DNA from: an uncultured Clostridia bacterium
Lineage (GTDB): Bacteria; Bacillota; Clostridia; Christensenellales; UBA1242
Reading direction: 5' to 3'
Assembly (NCBI GenBank): GCA_934778205.1
Contig: CAKVOD010000005.1
Location: forward strand, 70,166-134,165
DNA: 64,000 nt
In this document: positions 35,263 through 43,648 of the stretch, piece after piece
Position numbering within the stretch: the first letter of the stretch is position 1
Layout: each line of letters starts with the position of its first letter
Made by a program: the position numbers and the translations under genes
The notes under the pieces: generated by a model
Database searches by the model: none
Told to the model about the DNA's origin: nothing
Seen by the model: only the letters and a program-made list of their open reading frames with translations

Positions 35263-35574
35263 TCATAAACGAACATCTTGCATAATTTTTTGAAAAAGTT
35301 GATATTTTTCTTCTTTTTCGAGTTTTTTATTGGAAATTTCCATTTCTTTCAAGATTTTTTCCGCATTTTCTTTGCGAGTTGCCCACACCTTGCGGAGAAA
35401 ACGCTCATCAAGTGTACCAAAATATGTCACTTCCGTTTGTAGTCGCGTGCCATATTCTTTCATCACTTCAAAGGCGTGCGTGGTGTGGTTGCGAAACACG
35501 CGGTAACCGCCGTCTATGCTCTTTATTTGATGCACAATTTCTAGCGCATCGTCAAATATTTCTGTTCTTCTCAT
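35263..35574 (-). CDS. Small phage protein, 103 aa, unknown
   Basis: Not recognised. It has an N-terminal segment with FRNHTTHAFEVMKEYGTRLQ and a charged helical C-terminus (EKILKEMEISNKKLEKEEK). An SD-like GGAAG precedes the ATG. It lies between capsid and connector in the late operon. Confidence 0.7.
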   Translation of the reverse strand: MRRTEIFDDALEIVHQIKSIDGGYRVFRNHTTHAFEVMKEYGTRLQTEVTYFGTLDERFLRKVWATRKENAEKILKEMEISNKKLEKEEKYQLFQKIMQDVRL

Positions 35575-35589
35575 AATCTTCCTTCTTAT

Positions 35590-35713
35590 AATTAGCCACT
35601 ACAGGTCTATCCCCACCACGAACGCTGAACACATAAAATGCACCAAAGTTTACCGCCCGCAAAAGCAAATTGCTTGTAGGGATAGTATCTGCAGCAGTGG
35701 CCTATGCCACCTA
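35590..35713. repeat. Dispersed repeat with hairpin touching the capsid stop codon
   Basis: It contains cgcccgcaaaagcaaattgc and ttgtagggatagtatctgca, diverged from the units at 45.2-45.5 kb, ending in GTGGC-CTAT-GCCAC (35697-35710). That hairpin is immediately next to the capsid stop codon at 35711-35713. Confidence 0.7.
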
Positions 35714-36874
35714 GGCTTCGGTAATGCCAGTGATGACGCCTTGCCCCGCTGGGTGGTCGCAAAGCAGTTCAGCATATTTGACAAGTGTTGCAGTGTAAAC
35801 AGGCTTGCCCGCAATCTGCTTCAAAACATTGCCATTTTCGCCCTCAAGCCAACGCCAATCGCAAAGTTGGTGCAAAGCAAAATCTTTCGTGTTGAGGAAA
35901 TACATATTTCCCGCCTTTGCAAAGCGGTCGGAAATAAGCGGAATACCGTTGAAACTAATTGCTTTGTAACCGCCCTTCAAATCAAGCACGTCAATGTTTG
36001 ACCTAAATGAGTTGAGATATTTTTGATATGCGCGTTTGACACCATTTGAGCAAACGATGTAGTCAACATCGCCGTTTGACGCTTCGTTGATGAGGTCAAT
36101 CATATTTTGCATTTTGATATCGTCAATCGTTGCCGATGTCGTCGATTGTGGTTTCATAAATCCATAATCTGCTTTGCTAAGCCCATAAAGTGTCGCGTTG
36201 CTGAAAATTCCGTCAAGACCAGTGATTTCGTTTTTGTAGGAATTTTGCACTGTGACATAAATCGTGTCAGTTACTGTGTCTAGGTCCAAAGTTTTGTCAA
36301 AATAAACTTTTTTGTTTGCGCGGTCAATTGATGTGATGCGCAATTTTGTGCCAACAACGGCATTTTTGTTTGTCACAAGGTCGCAAACCAAACCTTCAAT
36401 AAGATTTTGTGTGCTAGCAACAACTCCACAAGTGAGGACGTCCTCATCTGGAGTCAAAGTTGTAAGTGTGCCTGTTCCATCGCCGAAAAGCATACGTCCA
36501 AAATTGAACTTGCTTGCCTTTATTAAGCCTTCCATTTCAGAATTTAACAAGTTCACAAACGCACCTGCGCTGTTGCTTGATGCGCGAATTGCTTTGTCGG
36601 AAATTTCAATTGTGCCGAACAAGTTTTTCAATGTCGATGTGAAATTTACGTAATTATTTTGTGCGCTTGTTGGTAGTGTACCGTCCTCAGTGCCTGCGCC
36701 AATACCGCCGTTAATGCCGACTGGTGCAAGTTTTTTGACTTCTTTACCCCAAACATCTTGCGTCGTTTGCTTTATCATATTGTAAAGCGGATTCGTTTTT
36801 GTATTAAGTTGATTGCTTACTACGCCAAGGTAAACTGTTTTTAAGGCGTTTTCTGCTGTTGTTAATGTTACCAT
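35711..36874 (-). CDS. Phage major capsid protein
   Basis: 387 residues. The order scaffold-capsid and features such as GTIEISDKAIRASSNSAGAF, LLNSEMEGLIKASKFNFGRM and GDVDYIVCSNGVKRAYQKYL are typical of HK97-fold coat proteins of the P22/N4-gp56-like groups. No protease gene lies beside it, fitting scaffold-dependent assembly. AGGAG precedes the ATG. The stop codon abuts a dispersed hairpin repeat. Confidence 0.82.
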   Translation of the reverse strand: MVTLTTAENALKTVYLGVVSNQLNTKTNPLYNMIKQTTQDVWGKEVKKLAPVGINGGIGAGTEDGTLPTSAQNNYVNFTSTLKNLFGTIEISDKAIRASSNSAGAFVNLLNSEMEGLIKASKFNFGRMLFGDGTGTLTTLTPDEDVLTCGVVASTQNLIEGLVCDLVTNKNAVVGTKLRITSIDRANKKVYFDKTLDLDTVTDTIYVTVQNSYKNEITGLDGIFSNATLYGLSKADYGFMKPQSTTSATIDDIKMQNMIDLINEASNGDVDYIVCSNGVKRAYQKYLNSFRSNIDVLDLKGGYKAISFNGIPLISDRFAKAGNMYFLNTKDFALHQLCDWRWLEGENGNVLKQIAGKPVYTATLVKYAELLCDHPAGQGVITGITEA

Positions 36875-36936
36875 TTTTTGCTCCTTTTTTTGATAAAATC
36901 ACAATTTGCGAAATCGGTAGTTGAACATTTTGCATT

Positions 36937-37881
36937 TTACTCGGACAATAATTTTTCCAAAACTACGCGCGCTTCGCTCAATGTCTTCGGCACGGCAGGC
37001 GTCGATGCAGGTATGCTCGCGCCAAAATTCTTTGTCATAAACAACGGCAAATTTTTTCGCTGACAGCCGTCGACATATTCGCTGATGATTTTATCATATG
37101 CTTGTTTGTTGTTTTGAGCCAAACTCACGATGAACTCAGGGTCCGCTATTTTTGTTTCGTAGTCTGTCTTTCCTTCGGAAAGCACTTTCAAAACTGCTTG
37201 CGTCAAACCGTTTGCATCATCTAAAAGTTTGCTATTTTGCATAATCTCGTTTGCTATTTCAAGATATGTTTCTTTGCTGATTTGTCCTGTTTCGACAAAT
37301 GCTTTCAATTGTGAATTGATTTGATTTTCATCAAAATTTGATGGATTTTCATCGTTTTTTTGCGTTTTTTCAGTGTTTTTTGCGTTTTTTTCAGTGTTTT
37401 CACTGAAAAAATCATTTTCGGCGATTGGCTGGTCGCTTTCATTTTGTGCGCAAATTTCACTGTTTTGTGCGCTTTCGCTTTGTGTTTGAACTACATTGCT
37501 TTGTTCACTTTCGCAAAATTCTAGGTCGGTCTTTTCACTAAGATTATCAACTTTGTTTTGCTCAAGTTGTTTTAGTAGTTGGCTTCTTCGCGTGAACTCG
37601 GCTTGCAAATTTTCGTACGCTTTTGCAAGTTGTTCAACGCTTTTAAATTTGCCAAGTATGTTCATATTTTGCGCGTCCCGTGTTTTTAGGTATTTACAAT
37701 TCTCACTTACTTCATTCGCACTCTGGGGATTTTCCGCACTGCTTTCGTTGTTTCCATTTTCGGCGTTTGGGAATTGAATAACGGATTTTTCATTTTCCGC
37801 GCGCGAAACACCATTTTGTTCCATAACATCATAATTTTCAAGTGTATTTATATTTTCGATTTTTTCTTCATTATTCTCCAT
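36937..37881 (-). CDS. Phage scaffolding protein
   Basis: 314 residues, acidic and helical. A motif KFKSVEQLAKAYENLQAEFT (residues ~77-96) recurs in clostridial phage scaffold proteins. A low-complexity repeat (NTEKNAKNTEKTQKN) is encoded by direct repeats of ttttttgcgttttttcagtg. It lies directly upstream of the capsid gene, as expected. The 230-bp gap between this gene and portal shows nothing recognisable. Confidence 0.75.
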   Translation of the reverse strand: MENNEEKIENINTLENYDVMEQNGVSRAENEKSVIQFPNAENGNNESSAENPQSANEVSENCKYLKTRDAQNMNILGKFKSVEQLAKAYENLQAEFTRRSQLLKQLEQNKVDNLSEKTDLEFCESEQSNVVQTQSESAQNSEICAQNESDQPIAENDFFSENTEKNAKNTEKTQKNDENPSNFDENQINSQLKAFVETGQISKETYLEIANEIMQNSKLLDDANGLTQAVLKVLSEGKTDYETKIADPEFIVSLAQNNKQAYDKIISEYVDGCQRKNLPLFMTKNFGASIPASTPAVPKTLSEARVVLEKLLSE

Positions 37882-38113
37882 ATTAATTCCCTTCCCTAAA
37901 TTGCACTGCGTGCTGAATTTTTCATTGTTTTTTTGTCAATTTTTGCTACTTTTGGACTCAAAATTTTGAACACTTATTCATTTGTTTTCTGCGGTTGAAA
38001 AAATCAATTATCGCAGAAATGTTGTTGTTTTTTTACTAAAGTTTGAAATAACATATTTTTTTATAACGCATTTTCATTGTATTTTAGATAGCGTACACGC
38101 AAAATGATAAAAG

Positions 38114-39979
38114 TCATCTTGTCGCTTCACGGAGTGAAAGCGCGGAAATTGCTTGCTTATGCTCCTCAATATGCGCTAAAATTTTATCGCGAACTTTCGC
38201 GTGCTTTTGATTTGATTCATCAAGCGTATCTGAAAGCAAAAATGCGGTATGCTCTGTTATATGAATTTGGTGGTCGTCGATTTGCGAAACTTTTGGCGTT
38301 TTGCCGTCGTTTAGGCATTCTATGCACTCTTTTTGCGCTCTGCCACGCTGTAAACTTGCGATGTCCTGACCTTGTTCCCAAATTCCAAAGCCCAAAAGTT
38401 CTAGCGCTTTGCTTCGCATACGATTGTCGATTTTCCCATCCTCGTTGGACAACAAACCTGCGTTCAAGAGTTCAAAAACCATACTTCTACGCTGAGCAAC
38501 GGTTTCGGTCAACTCGTTTTCGGTTTCAAAAACGACGTCTTCGCTACTAATGTCAGAACTATCAAAGTAAAACAACTCGACTTCACGATTGTCACCACCA
38601 ATGATTCTGCCAACGCGCTTGCGTGCAACAAATTGCTTGTATAGCCTCAAAATGTGCTTACCAATTAGTTTGATTGCATTGCGTATTTCTTCGGCACTGG
38701 TTGTCAATTTTGCGTCGTCTTGCTCAATCAAAAGTTGAAGTGCAGTTCCGCTCATATTTGCATATGTGCTAATGGCACTTGTCAAATCGCTAAGCCCCGA
38801 CAAAACGGTCATTTGGTTCATCAACCTATCTTCTTCGTTTGAAAAATCACTTGGCAGTCCGCCGTTTTGCAAAAAGTGTGGCGGGGTTGAACCTTGCCTA
38901 TAGACGAGTATTTTCCCTGGGCGCAAACCGTCCTCCTCGAGTGAGTCTGTGTCGATGCTACCATCCTCAACACTCAAAACACCTTGCGCAATGCGGTTCA
39001 TAAACTCGTGCTTGCGATTTTTAGTGGAGTTTAGCGCGCGTTGTAACGGAATTATTCGATTAATAATCGTTGTGCCAAAAAAGTTTGACGCTTGCTCTTG
39101 CGAAATTTGGCGCACAAACGGAAGTCCTCGCTCGCCGTCATCTAGATTTTCAAACGGTAATTCGCCAGAATATACGAGTTTTTTACCTGCGATGATTATC
39201 AATCGTCCGTTTTTGTGTGCAACTGATGGGCGCTCGTAGTATTCAAGCACGACAGCGTGATTTTCTTTTGTTGTTTTAATGACACTATTGTTGAGCGTTC
39301 CAATTCCTAGTCCTGCACTTGTGTTTTCTGCAGTATCGGCAGAAATAACGTCAATATTTTCGCCTGCGACATCTATTCCCCACATTTGTTTGATGACGTC
39401 CACATGATATGCGCGGGCGTGAATTATTGAGCGACAGTCGTCCAAACTCTCGCACGCGCAATTGTCGGGATATATTTCAAACGGCGGACAAACGGTCACG
39501 CTTACGTCGCCTTCGTGGATTTTCTTTCCTTTTTCACTTTGCCCTACGACGCGCCCACTGTTGGAGTCCCAAACAATTTTATAGAACGATGTGCCACAAA
39601 GTTCGCTCCACTTTGTCGCTTTAGCAATGAGGCTTGACAAACTCAGTTTGTGTCCAACTGCTTTCAAGATACATTTGCTGACTTTTGCAGATTTGATGTC
39701 TTTTTCTTCGCTAGTGCTTGGTAGCACGGTCATTTTTGGACGGACGCGCGCGAGTTTCGCGAGTCTACTTTCGTACATTGTAGCAAGATAATTGTAGGCT
39801 TGTCTTTCTTGCCATTCAAAATCGCTTTCAAGATTACAAGTATTGCCGAGTCCGTCGACTGAACAAAATTGATTGCCGACGACAAAATTCAAATTGACTT
39901 GCCATTGCCTTTCAAAGGGTTTACGCTCCATTTTGCGACGCTCAAATTCTTCTAAAATTTCGTTTACTAATTCTTCCAT
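38114..39979 (-). CDS. Phage portal protein, P22-like
   Basis: 621 residues forming the dodecameric DNA entry vertex. The N-terminal blocks FVVGNQFCSVDGLGN, RQAYNYLATMYESRLAKLAR and KWSELCGTSFYKIVWDS match P22-type portals, as does the inner LPFVRQISQEQASNFFGTTI region. The C-terminal ~100 residues are charged and helical. AGGAG precedes the ATG. It lies three genes downstream of the large terminase. Confidence 0.82.
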   Translation of the reverse strand: MEELVNEILEEFERRKMERKPFERQWQVNLNFVVGNQFCSVDGLGNTCNLESDFEWQERQAYNYLATMYESRLAKLARVRPKMTVLPSTSEEKDIKSAKVSKCILKAVGHKLSLSSLIAKATKWSELCGTSFYKIVWDSNSGRVVGQSEKGKKIHEGDVSVTVCPPFEIYPDNCACESLDDCRSIIHARAYHVDVIKQMWGIDVAGENIDVISADTAENTSAGLGIGTLNNSVIKTTKENHAVVLEYYERPSVAHKNGRLIIIAGKKLVYSGELPFENLDDGERGLPFVRQISQEQASNFFGTTIINRIIPLQRALNSTKNRKHEFMNRIAQGVLSVEDGSIDTDSLEEDGLRPGKILVYRQGSTPPHFLQNGGLPSDFSNEEDRLMNQMTVLSGLSDLTSAISTYANMSGTALQLLIEQDDAKLTTSAEEIRNAIKLIGKHILRLYKQFVARKRVGRIIGGDNREVELFYFDSSDISSEDVVFETENELTETVAQRRSMVFELLNAGLLSNEDGKIDNRMRSKALELLGFGIWEQGQDIASLQRGRAQKECIECLNDGKTPKVSQIDDHQIHITEHTAFLLSDTLDESNQKHAKVRDKILAHIEEHKQAISALSLREATR

Positions 39980-39988
39980 TTTAATCTC

Positions 39989-40171
39989 CTATTTTGTTTT
40001 TTCACTTTTTTTGATTGAATTTAGGCATTTTTTTAGTTCATTTGCGCAGTTTTCACACAAAAATAAATGTGTGCGCGCGTCCTCGGGATTTTTTGTGACT
40101 ACGTATTCCGCGAGATTCCCGCAACCGACAATGTCACATTGTTTGACAAAAATTGTTTTTCTTATTTCCAT
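39989..40171 (-). CDS. Small zinc-ribbon-like phage protein, 60 aa
   Basis: Two Cys pairs (CDIVGC and CENC) spaced as a zinc ribbon, with a basic C-terminus. AAGGAG lies seven bases before the ATG. It sits between the terminase and portal genes; a role in packaging or regulation is only inferred from position. Confidence 0.65.
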   Translation of the reverse strand: MEIRKTIFVKQCDIVGCGNLAEYVVTKNPEDARTHLFLCENCANELKKCLNSIKKSEKTK

Positions 40172-40174
40172 AAT

Positions 40175-40450
40175 TCACTCCTTTTTTTGTTGTTTTTTTG
40201 TGGTTTCAATTAATGATTTTATTAGTCGCACTTTTTCTTCTTGCAGTTCCTCATCGGTGAGTGCATCAAAATTCGTTGCACCATACAGCATTTTATATGC
40301 GTCAAGGTCGGGCGGAACATATTTTGTTGTCACGCGACGTTTGATGAGTTTGAGTTCGCCCGAATCAGGGTCGAGGGCGTATTCGTCAATTGTTTCGACA
40401 TTATCAAAACCGCGCGCGAGTTTCTCAAGTCCTGTTTTTTCGTTTTCCAT
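40175..40450 (-). CDS. Small phage protein, 91 aa, unknown
   Basis: Not recognised. Acidic N-terminus, then PPDLDAYKMLYGATNF and a charged helical tail. AAGGAG precedes the ATG. It ends three bases before the zinc-ribbon gene and starts eight bases after terL, tightly packed in the late operon. Confidence 0.7.
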   Translation of the reverse strand: MENEKTGLEKLARGFDNVETIDEYALDPDSGELKLIKRRVTTKYVPPDLDAYKMLYGATNFDALTDEELQEEKVRLIKSLIETTKKQQKKE

Positions 40451-40458
40451 AGTTCTCC

Positions 40459-41880
40459 TTATGCGCCACGCCGTAGTTTTCGATAAAGGCGTTCTTTGTC
40501 ACGCGTGATTTCGCTTTTAACGTCGGGTAAGCGTGCAAGTTCGGGTTTTGTGCATAGATAATAGCGCAACTCGTCGAGGGCGTGGTCGTCCTTTTTAATT
40601 GGCGCGTCACCGTCCGACCACCAATACTTTTTGATTTCGTCAATCATATGCACACACGTGTTGAAAATGAATAGGTGCGGTTTGCCCTCGCAATCGCGTA
40701 AATATGATTTGACGCGATTTATGCCACTAAACAACTCTTTGTTGACGCGCGGATTTACTAAAATCCCGTTGTCATAAAATAGTTCAACAACATTTTTTTC
40801 ACTTGAGAGCGTGCGCGTGGTGGCGGCGGAGTCGATAAGACTTTCAAGCATTCCATTAGGTGCTCGTTTCCAGTTGAGATGCTTGGCTATGTTGTTTATG
40901 TGGCGTGCGTGTGTTGCGACATCTAGGTTGCTTGCATAATGCTCGGCAACGACATAGACGTTGCCGTCGTAGTCGACACAATAAAAGTGACACGACAGTG
41001 GGTTGTGCAGACCCGGGTCGATTGATATGTTGTCTTGCCACGCAAGCGGAAGGTCAAAAGGTGGTATGACGTGTATATTTTCATCAAATTCAGTATAGAC
41101 AAGCCCTGCGTTCGCTTGAAAGCGTCCGTATCGGCGCGACTCTAGTTCGCTTTGCGACATATTTTTTGAAAGCATCGCAATTTGTTTGGACGATAGATGC
41201 GGGTTGTCCGCCCATTCCATAAACTCGCACCAAATGTTTTTGTCATACGTGGTTGCTTTGTATATTTTTTCGTAGACCCACGTCAACCCTTTCAGTGGCG
41301 TCATCGTGCCGAAAATGTCGCCGTCGCGGTCAAAAACACGCATTTTGCATTCGTCATAAATGTCTTCAGGCGGTTCTTCATCAAACCAAACAAAATCTAG
41401 TGATGCGCCCTGAAATTTTTCGCGCCCTTGGTCGCAAGACTTGAAGCCGATTGTGCTTGTTCCGCCTTGCGCGTTGCGCACTACAATTTGGTCAATGATA
41501 CCGCGTGAGGGGGTTCCTTTTCGCCCAGTTTGCATAACAATATCGACGATTGCGTGCTTTGGCAGATAATGCAAAACTTTTTTCTGCGCGACGTCGCGCT
41601 GAACTTGCGTAGAGAGCGAAACAACCCAACCTGCAACATTTTTGCGGTTTTCGCGATATGGATGAATGCCCAGCGCCATATAAAGACATTCAACTGCGCC
41701 ACATTCGGTTTTACCACTGCGGTTGCCACCAAATACCCACCGATTTTTGCACTTGTTTTTATGGAAGGCAATTTGTTTTTTGTGGACTTTTTCTTTATTA
41801 TAGTTATTTAGTGCACCGATACGCGCGTTTTGTTCACGCTCAATTGCGAGGGCGCGCTCCACGGTTTGCCTTTCCTCCAT
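40459..41880 (-). CDS. terL: Phage terminase large subunit
   Basis: ATPase-nuclease that packages DNA into the capsid. Walker A FGGNRSGKTE is near residue 57 and Walker B FVWFDEEPP near residue 165, with a coupling segment GTMTPLKGLTW. The RNase H-like nuclease acids lie in SIDPG (~285), in the LIDSAAT block and in KKDDHALDELRYY (~440). AAGGAGAG precedes the ATG at 41880; the longer open frame has no SD. A small terminase is not recognisable by sequence. Confidence 0.92.
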   Translation of the reverse strand: MEERQTVERALAIEREQNARIGALNNYNKEKVHKKQIAFHKNKCKNRWVFGGNRSGKTECGAVECLYMALGIHPYRENRKNVAGWVVSLSTQVQRDVAQKKVLHYLPKHAIVDIVMQTGRKGTPSRGIIDQIVVRNAQGGTSTIGFKSCDQGREKFQGASLDFVWFDEEPPEDIYDECKMRVFDRDGDIFGTMTPLKGLTWVYEKIYKATTYDKNIWCEFMEWADNPHLSSKQIAMLSKNMSQSELESRRYGRFQANAGLVYTEFDENIHVIPPFDLPLAWQDNISIDPGLHNPLSCHFYCVDYDGNVYVVAEHYASNLDVATHARHINNIAKHLNWKRAPNGMLESLIDSAATTRTLSSEKNVVELFYDNGILVNPRVNKELFSGINRVKSYLRDCEGKPHLFIFNTCVHMIDEIKKYWWSDGDAPIKKDDHALDELRYYLCTKPELARLPDVKSEITRDKERLYRKLRRGA

Positions 41881-41967
41881 AATCTCTCCTTTTTTTGAAA
41901 TTCGACTTTTTGATTTATAAATCAACATATGTTGTCATTATTCTATGTTTTGTTGTTTTCATTTCCC

Positions 41968-41996
41968 TTGATTATTCGTTTGTTTCACGATATACT
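41968..41996 (+). promoter_or_regulatory. Promoter of the 42014 gene
   Basis: TTGATT (41968-41973), 17-base spacer, TATACT (41991-41996), ending 17 bases before the start codon. Confidence 0.6.
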
Positions 41997-42013
41997 ATTT
42001 TTGCGAGGTTTGA

Positions 42014-42502
42014 ATGCAAAAGGTTGTTAGGTTTTTACTTATTTTTATGCCGATACTTTTTTTTGCTTCGCCTTGCACTGCACTCACTTGTTTTGCGTCA
42101 AACGGTTTTAATGTTTTGCAAATTCAAAAAAATGATGACATTGAATATACTACAAACACTCCTTTTCTAATTCACAAATTTTTTTTCTCAAAGTTTGACG
42201 CAAAATTATGTTTTTTTGATAAATCGACTTCAAAAACTTTATGTACGATTTCGTTTGCACGCGCTGAAAATTCAAGCACAACGACGCAGACACTACCAAC
42301 AAAGGACAAGTCAAAGAACGCAGATGTTGCCGTGAGTGGCTATATGTATTTGCTTGTTTTGCTAGTGACGCTACCCGTGCTTGCGGTTGCGCTGATTTTG
42401 ATTATTCCGCGTAAAACTAATTTGCTCATTGACAAGCAAAACACAAAGGCGGAAAGCAAGAAAGAACGTGTGCGCAAAATCAAGGACGATGAACTGCTTT
42501 AG
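42014..42502 (+). CDS. Secreted/anchored membrane protein inside the phage module, opposite strand
   Basis: 162 residues: N-terminal signal peptide (VVRFLLIFMPILFFASPCTA), a Ser/Thr-rich external segment, a C-terminal membrane span (YLLVLLVTLPVLAVALILII) and a basic tail. GAGG precedes the ATG and a good promoter lies just upstream. It faces against the late operon between the regulator and terL, as a moron or lysogenic-conversion gene would. Function unknown; superinfection exclusion is only a guess from context. Confidence 0.65.
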   Translation: MQKVVRFLLIFMPILFFASPCTALTCFASNGFNVLQIQKNDDIEYTTNTPFLIHKFFFSKFDAKLCFFDKSTSKTLCTISFARAENSSTTTQTLPTKDKSKNADVAVSGYMYLLVLLVTLPVLAVALILIIPRKTNLLIDKQNTKAESKKERVRKIKDDELL

Positions 42503-42505
42503 TTT

Positions 42506-42985
42506 TCACGCTACCCCGCGCGCTTTTTCGTCGCAATTAGAGTAGGCATTTGCGATAAATGCGATTTTTTGATAGTCCATTTCGCAAAAACGGTCAAAAA
42601 ATGTATCGCGGTTCAACGCTTTGGCAAGCGTTTTTGGCAAGGCGTGGATTATTCTAAAGACTGATTGTTTTGAAAGACCTGTTTTTTCGCTGATTGTGTT
42701 GATTCTTTCACGCTTTTTGTAGCGAAGTTCGAAAATTTCGCGCTGGCGGGCGGGCAATGCGCAAATGCTTTCGTCTAGCGTGTTTACCAAATTTTGTAGG
42801 ATACTTTTCCTTTCCATTAGTTGGCATATACTGTTTGCTACTTCTTCACAACTGCGGTAAATGTCACTGCAATATGAGTTTATTGCGCGAAATTTGATGC
42901 GTGTATTGAGCATTTTGACAAGTTGATTTATTTCTATATAATTTTTGATTACTGCATTAATCATTATTTCTTTGTTTGTTTCCAT
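42506..42985 (-). CDS. Phage late-gene regulator with sigma-70 region 4-like HTH
   Basis: 159 residues. The C-terminal half has CALPARQREIFELRYKKRER followed by ISEKTGLSKQSVFRIIH, a sigma region 4 helix-turn-helix as in ArpU/RinA-like late regulators. The N-terminal half is helical (IEINQLVKMLNTRI). It is the first gene of the late operon, behind a promoter and a LexA-type box. It could instead be a small terminase subunit, which also sits here and also carries an HTH. AAGGAG precedes the ATG. Confidence 0.7.
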   Translation of the reverse strand: METNKEIMINAVIKNYIEINQLVKMLNTRIKFRAINSYCSDIYRSCEEVANSICQLMERKSILQNLVNTLDESICALPARQREIFELRYKKRERINTISEKTGLSKQSVFRIIHALPKTLAKALNRDTFFDRFCEMDYQKIAFIANAYSNCDEKARGVA

Positions 42986-43017
42986 TATTTTATCTCCTTT
43001 TCCTTGTATTGTTGAAA

Positions 43018-43033
43018 TAGAACAAATGTTCTA
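43018..43033. promoter_or_regulatory. LexA/SOS-type box upstream of the phage late operon
   Basis: TAGAAC-AAAT-GTTCTA is a 16-bp imperfect palindrome with the Bacillota LexA core GAAC-N4-GTTC. It lies 33 bases upstream of the regulator start and 117-132 bases downstream of the predicted transcription start. Confidence 0.55.
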
Positions 43034-43052
43034 ATTGTGGAATATTTTTAAA

Positions 43053-43088
43053 CGACACAAGTCCTTGTGCAAAAAGTGCTATGTGTCG
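43053..43088. promoter_or_regulatory. Nested inverted repeats in the late-operon leader
   Basis: CGACACA (43053-43059) pairs with TGTGTCG (43082-43088). CACAAG-TC-CTTGTG (43056-43069) is a separate perfect palindrome. They are candidate operator or leader structures. Confidence 0.4.
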
Positions 43089-43156
43089 TATCGAAATTTC
43101 TCTTTTGTAGGCGACGAACTCAAAGCGAGAGGGCGCTTTTTTTGTTTGTCGATGCT

Positions 43157-43184
43157 ATTATAACATAGTTTTTTCAAAAGTCAA
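43157..43184 (-). promoter_or_regulatory. Promoter of the phage late operon
   Basis: TTGACT (43179-43184), 16-base spacer, perfect TATAAT (43157-43162) on the minus strand; predicted start near 43150, leader about 165 bases. Confidence 0.65.
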
Positions 43185-43204
43185 TAAAAAGTAACACATT
43201 TTTT

Positions 43205-43600
43205 GCGGGACAGCCCGCGTCTGCAAATATTGTTCTTACGATTCAGTTACTTTTATGGACGGCAAAGAGAGTTTTACCTACTTGCTTTTATTCTCGGTGG
43301 CAAAGGCCACTGCTGCAGGTGTTGTTCCTACGATTCAATTACTTTTGTTGACGGCAAGGCAAGTTTTATTTTCATACTTTCGTTCTCGGTGGCAGACGCC
43401 ACAGGTACAGGTGTTATTCCTACAATTCAGTTGCTTTTATGGACGGCAAACGTTGCTTTTCCTAGTTTTTTTCGTTCTCGGTGGCAGACGCCACAGGTAC
43501 AGGTGTTGTTCCTACAATTCAGTTGCTTTTATGGACGGCATACGTTGCTTTATCTTAGCTTTTTTTGTTCTCGATGGCAGACGCCACGGGTACGGGGATT
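43205..43600 (+). repeat. Four tandem ~92-bp repeats with hairpin ends
   Basis: Hairpins GTGGC-AAAG-GCCAC (43297-43310), GTGGC-AGAC-GCCAC (43389-43402 and 43481-43494) and a diverged ATGGC copy near 43574 recur every 92-93 bases. Between them lies cctacaattcagttgc and atggacggca. The units are the same family as the dispersed copies near 35.6 and 45.2-45.5 kb but in the opposite orientation. Open frames here are incidental. Confidence 0.85.
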
Positions 43601-43607
43601 CAAAAAA

Positions 43608-43630
43608 AAACACATATTTGCTATGTGTTT
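43608..43630 (-). terminator. Terminator of obgE
   Basis: AAACACATA/TATGTGTTT, 9-bp stem with a 5-nt loop, followed by a run of nine T in the minus direction, 19 bases past the obgE stop. Confidence 0.8.
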
Positions 43631-43648
43631 CATTAAACTGCTTTACAG

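Noticed and set aside
38104..38550. 148-codon plus-strand open frame
   Set aside because: It is antisense to the portal gene, has no SD, and is a shadow of the portal reading frame.
31313..43037. Shared atgttctaatt as possible att sites flanking the phage module
   Set aside because: Only 11 bases, one copy is part of the LexA-type palindrome, and both lie inside the module with no integrase nearby.
43205..43600. CRISPR-like array
   Set aside because: The units are about 92 bp and contiguous with no unique spacers, and no cas gene is near.
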